Assembly (NCBI GenBank): GCA_023430825.1
Contig: JAEYYL010000266.1
Span: 1-7,702, forward strand
DNA from: Verrucomicrobiota bacterium
Lineage (GTDB): Bacteria; Verrucomicrobiota; Verrucomicrobiia; Opitutales; Opitutaceae
Reading direction: 5' to 3'
Length of the DNA: 7,702 nt
In this document: positions 6,074-7,702 of the stretch, one piece after another
How positions within the stretch are numbered: position 1 is the stretch's first letter
Layout: each line of letters opens with the position of its first letter
The notes under the pieces: generated by a model
Told to the model about the DNA's origin: nothing
Database searches by the model: none
What the model saw: the letters and a program-made list of their open reading frames with translations, nothing else
Position numbers and translations under genes: made by a program

Positions 6074-7363
6074 TCACTTCCACGTGACATCGGCGCCGAG
6101 GCTTTGGAGGTTTTCGACGAAGTTCGGGTGGGCGCGCTTGATCGTGTCGGCGTTTTTCACGACGGAGCGGCCGGGGATGCTCGCCGCGACCATGTAGAGG
6201 CCGACGGCGGCGCGGATGATGTAGGGCGCATCGACCGTCGTGGCGCGGAGGGGGCGGTCGCCGAAGACGATGATGCGGTGCGGATCGCTGACGACCACGT
6301 GTGCGCCGAATTTCGACAGCTCGGGCATCCAGGTGAAGCCGCCCTCGTAAACCTTGTTCCAAAACTGGATCGAACCTTGCGCGCGGACGGCGAGCGCGAT
6401 CATGCACGGCAGCAGGTCGACGGGGAAATACGGCCACGGCGCGGCTTCGATTTTCGGCAGCAGGTTGCTCGTGAACGGCGGCTCGATGACGAGCTTCTGG
6501 CGGCGGCGGACGATCGCGGTGTCGCCGTCGTGTTCGATTTTCACGCCGAGTTTGCCGAAGGCGCGGGTGATGAGATCGAAGTGGTGCGGCAGCGAATGGC
6601 GGACTTTCACTTCGCCGCCGGTGATGGCGCCGAGGGCGAGGAACGTGACGACCTCGTGGTAATCGGTGTTGATGGTGAACGTGCCGCCACGGAGACGCTT
6701 CACGCCTTCGATGGTGATCTTGCTCGTGCCGATGCCGGAGATTTTCGCGCCCATGGCGACGAGGACGTCGCAGAGGTCCTGCACGTGCGGCTCGCTCGCG
6801 GCGTTGAGCAAGGTCGACTCGCCGTCGGCGAGCGCGGCGGCCATGACGAAGTTTTCCGTCGCGGTGACGGACATGTAGTCGGGCCAGTGACGCGCGCCGG
6901 TGAAGCGGTTCTTCAGCGACAACTTCACGCCGGCGCCGGCGGAGATTCTGGCGCCGAGTTTTTCGAGGATTTCGAGATGCGGATCCAGTTCGCGGATACC
7001 GAGCGAGCAGCCGTCGGCGTTGGTGGGTATCGTGATTTTTTTCATCCGCTGGAGCAGCGGAGCGAAGAGCAGCACGGACGAACGCATGCCGGCGGGGAGT
7101 GTGCCCTGGAGTCGTGTGGCATCGAACGCGGAGTGGTCGAGGGTCATCACGCCGGCGGCGCGGTCCCACGCGATGCGCGAACCCTGCTCGGTGAAGAACG
7201 TGACCAGCTTCTCGACGTCGGTGATCGCGGGGACGTTGAGGAGTCGCACGGGCGCGTCGGTGAGGAGCGTCGCGCAGAGGATCGGCAGGACGGAGTTTTT
7301 GTTGCCCGACGGCGTGATGGTGCCCGAGAGCGGCTTGCCGCCGTTGACGATGAGATCGGCCAT
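6074..7363 (-). CDS. murA: UDP-N-acetylglucosamine 1-carboxyvinyltransferase (MurA), divergent form
   Basis: Enzyme of 429 residues, normal MurA length, which transfers enolpyruvate from PEP to UDP-GlcNAc, the first committed step of peptidoglycan synthesis in the cytoplasm. Seen: SGNKNSVLP with K22/N23, R94 in PAGMRSS, the catalytic-loop cysteine C119 in DGCSLGIRELDPH with R124 (target of fosfomycin in E. coli MurA as C115), TATEN at 167-171, GAKISGIGTSKITIEGV, D317 in FPVDLLP (E. coli D305) and R410 (E. coli R397). Two stretches differ from the E. coli type: TDYHEVVTFLAL where E. coli has DRIETGTFL, and NKVYEGGF where E. coli has ETVFENRF. ATG 7363 is chosen because the conserved strand begins right after it; the frame extends to 7507 but with repetitive sequence. 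No clear Shine-Dalgarno is visible. It probably heads the operon with ruvB. Confidence 0.93.
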   Translation of the reverse strand: MADLIVNGGKPLSGTITPSGNKNSVLPILCATLLTDAPVRLLNVPAITDVEKLVTFFTEQGSRIAWDRAAGVMTLDHSAFDATRLQGTLPAGMRSSVLLFAPLLQRMKKITIPTNADGCSLGIRELDPHLEILEKLGARISAGAGVKLSLKNRFTGARHWPDYMSVTATENFVMAAALADGESTLLNAASEPHVQDLCDVLVAMGAKISGIGTSKITIEGVKRLRGGTFTINTDYHEVVTFLALGAITGGEVKVRHSLPHHFDLITRAFGKLGVKIEHDGDTAIVRRRQKLVIEPPFTSNLLPKIEAAPWPYFPVDLLPCMIALAVRAQGSIQFWNKVYEGGFTWMPELSKFGAHVVVSDPHRIIVFGDRPLRATTVDAPYIIRAAVGLYMVAASIPGRSVVKNADTIKRAHPNFVENLQSLGADVTWK

Positions 7364-7526
7364 GGAAAAGGCTGAGAGTTGAGGGCGGAGAGTTGAGAGC
7401 TCAAGCCTTCGGGCGGAGAAGTTCTGCGCGCGGCAGTGGAGCGGGTGCAAGCGAAGCGAGTGTCGGCGGCGGCGTCGAACTGGATTCAGCCTGCGGGAAA
7501 GAATCACGATTTTCTCATGCCAAGAA
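7364..7526 (-). other. murA upstream region with short direct repeats
   Basis: This 163-nt gap separates the terminator from murA. GAGAGTTGAG occurs twice, at 7372-7381 and 7388-7397 (plus strand), only 9 nt before the murA start. Reading the minus strand, the leader is therefore a CTCAACTCTC duplication. A TTGGCA -35-like hexamer lies at 7523-7518 on the minus strand, but no convincing -10 follows at 16-18 nt. The murA promoter should lie here; I cannot place it. Confidence 0.4.
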
Positions 7527-7560
7527 AAAGGCGCCCGCCCCGGGAGGGGCGGACGCCTTT
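7527..7560 (-). terminator. Strong intrinsic terminator, probably bidirectional
   Basis: Arms 7527-7541 and 7546-7560 pair over 15 positions with one C/A mismatch around a GGGA loop. On the minus strand the stem ends in five T (7529-7525), so it terminates the gene entering from the right before murA. On the plus strand only TTT follows, so termination there would be weaker. Confidence 0.9.
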
Positions 7561-7606
7561 GAAAGGTGCGCCGGTGGGCGCGAGTGAACGGGCGATGAGC
7601 GGGCGA

Positions 7607-7662
7607 TCAGATCGCGCCGCCGCCCTGCTGGCCTTCGGGAGAGGGGCCGCCGCGGTCGGGGC
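7607..7662 (-). CDS. C-terminal end of an unidentified protein (partial)
   Basis: A minus-strand frame ends in TGA at 7609-7607, 47 nt before the terminator hairpin, which supports it as a genuine gene end. The readable tail is RPDRGGPSPEGQQGGGAI, a Gly/Gln/Pro-rich disordered tail. I do not recognise the gene. Beyond about 7662 the frame enters C-runs that look unreliable, so the gene is not described further. An imperfect tandem of CGGGCGAT(G/C)AG at 7589-7610 overlaps the stop. Confidence 0.5.
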
Positions 7663-7702
7663 GCAAAACACCCCGACCCCCCCCGCCCCCCCCCCGCCCC
7701 CC
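7655..7702. repeat. Poly-C tract with short inverted repeat at the right edge
   Basis: GTCGGGG at 7655-7661 is mirrored by CCCCGAC at 7671-7677, followed by C-runs broken by single G to the window end. This is the complement of poly-G and unlike any coding or regulatory sequence in the window. It is most likely a contig-end or base-calling artefact. Confidence 0.7.

Noticed and set aside
7364..7507. N-terminal extension of murA to 7507
   Set aside because: The extra residues come from repeats and non-coding sequence; MurA homology starts at ATG 7363.

Overview
The window is a high-GC bacterial segment. Sampled 60-nt lines in creC and ruvB are about 68-73% G+C. It carries Gram-negative-type envelope genes: a CreBC two-component system with a CreD-family inner-membrane protein, and murA. 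The composition, the divergent MurA and the dyad-repeat style suggest Verrucomicrobiota, possibly Opitutales. That placement is inference, not proof. The right end dissolves into C-runs and looks like a contig edge.

Layout, plus strand: positions 1-125 are the 3' end of a group II intron (domains V and VI), about 70 nt upstream of creB (197-925). creB overlaps creC (922-2295) by 4 nt. A 233-nt gap follows. It holds a REP-like set of inverted repeats (2327-2458) and then four TTCAC/TTCAT half-sites spaced exactly 11 bp apart (2469-2506), which fit the known CreB 'cre tag'. The gene just downstream is creD-like (2529-3214). It lacks the large periplasmic domain and carries a one-base frameshift.

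Layout, minus strand, transcribed from right to left: an unidentified gene end (stop at 7607-7609), a strong hairpin terminator (7527-7560), murA (7363 to 6074), ruvB (6067 to 5021), a SIR2-like NAD-binding protein (5009 to 4014), an AbrB/MazE-type antitoxin (3934 to 3677) and a PIN/VapC-type toxin (3680 to 3294). murA, ruvB and the SIR2 gene are 6 and 11 nt apart and probably co-transcribed. The antitoxin and toxin overlap by 4 nt. The SIR2 part is clearly lower in G+C (about 51% over four sampled lines). SIR2, antitoxin and toxin together look like an acquired defence or addiction cassette placed directly behind ruvB and convergent with creD.

How the genes work together: CreC would sense a metabolic or envelope signal and phosphorylate CreB, and CreB would act at the phased repeats to drive the creD-like gene. 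MurA commits UDP-GlcNAc to peptidoglycan, and RuvB drives Holliday-junction migration. The SIR2-like protein may deplete or sense NAD+, and the VapBC-like pair is a toxin-antitoxin module. The points most worth checking are the conserved CreB operator in front of a minimal, frameshifted CreD, and the SIR2 plus toxin-antitoxin cassette behind ruvB.
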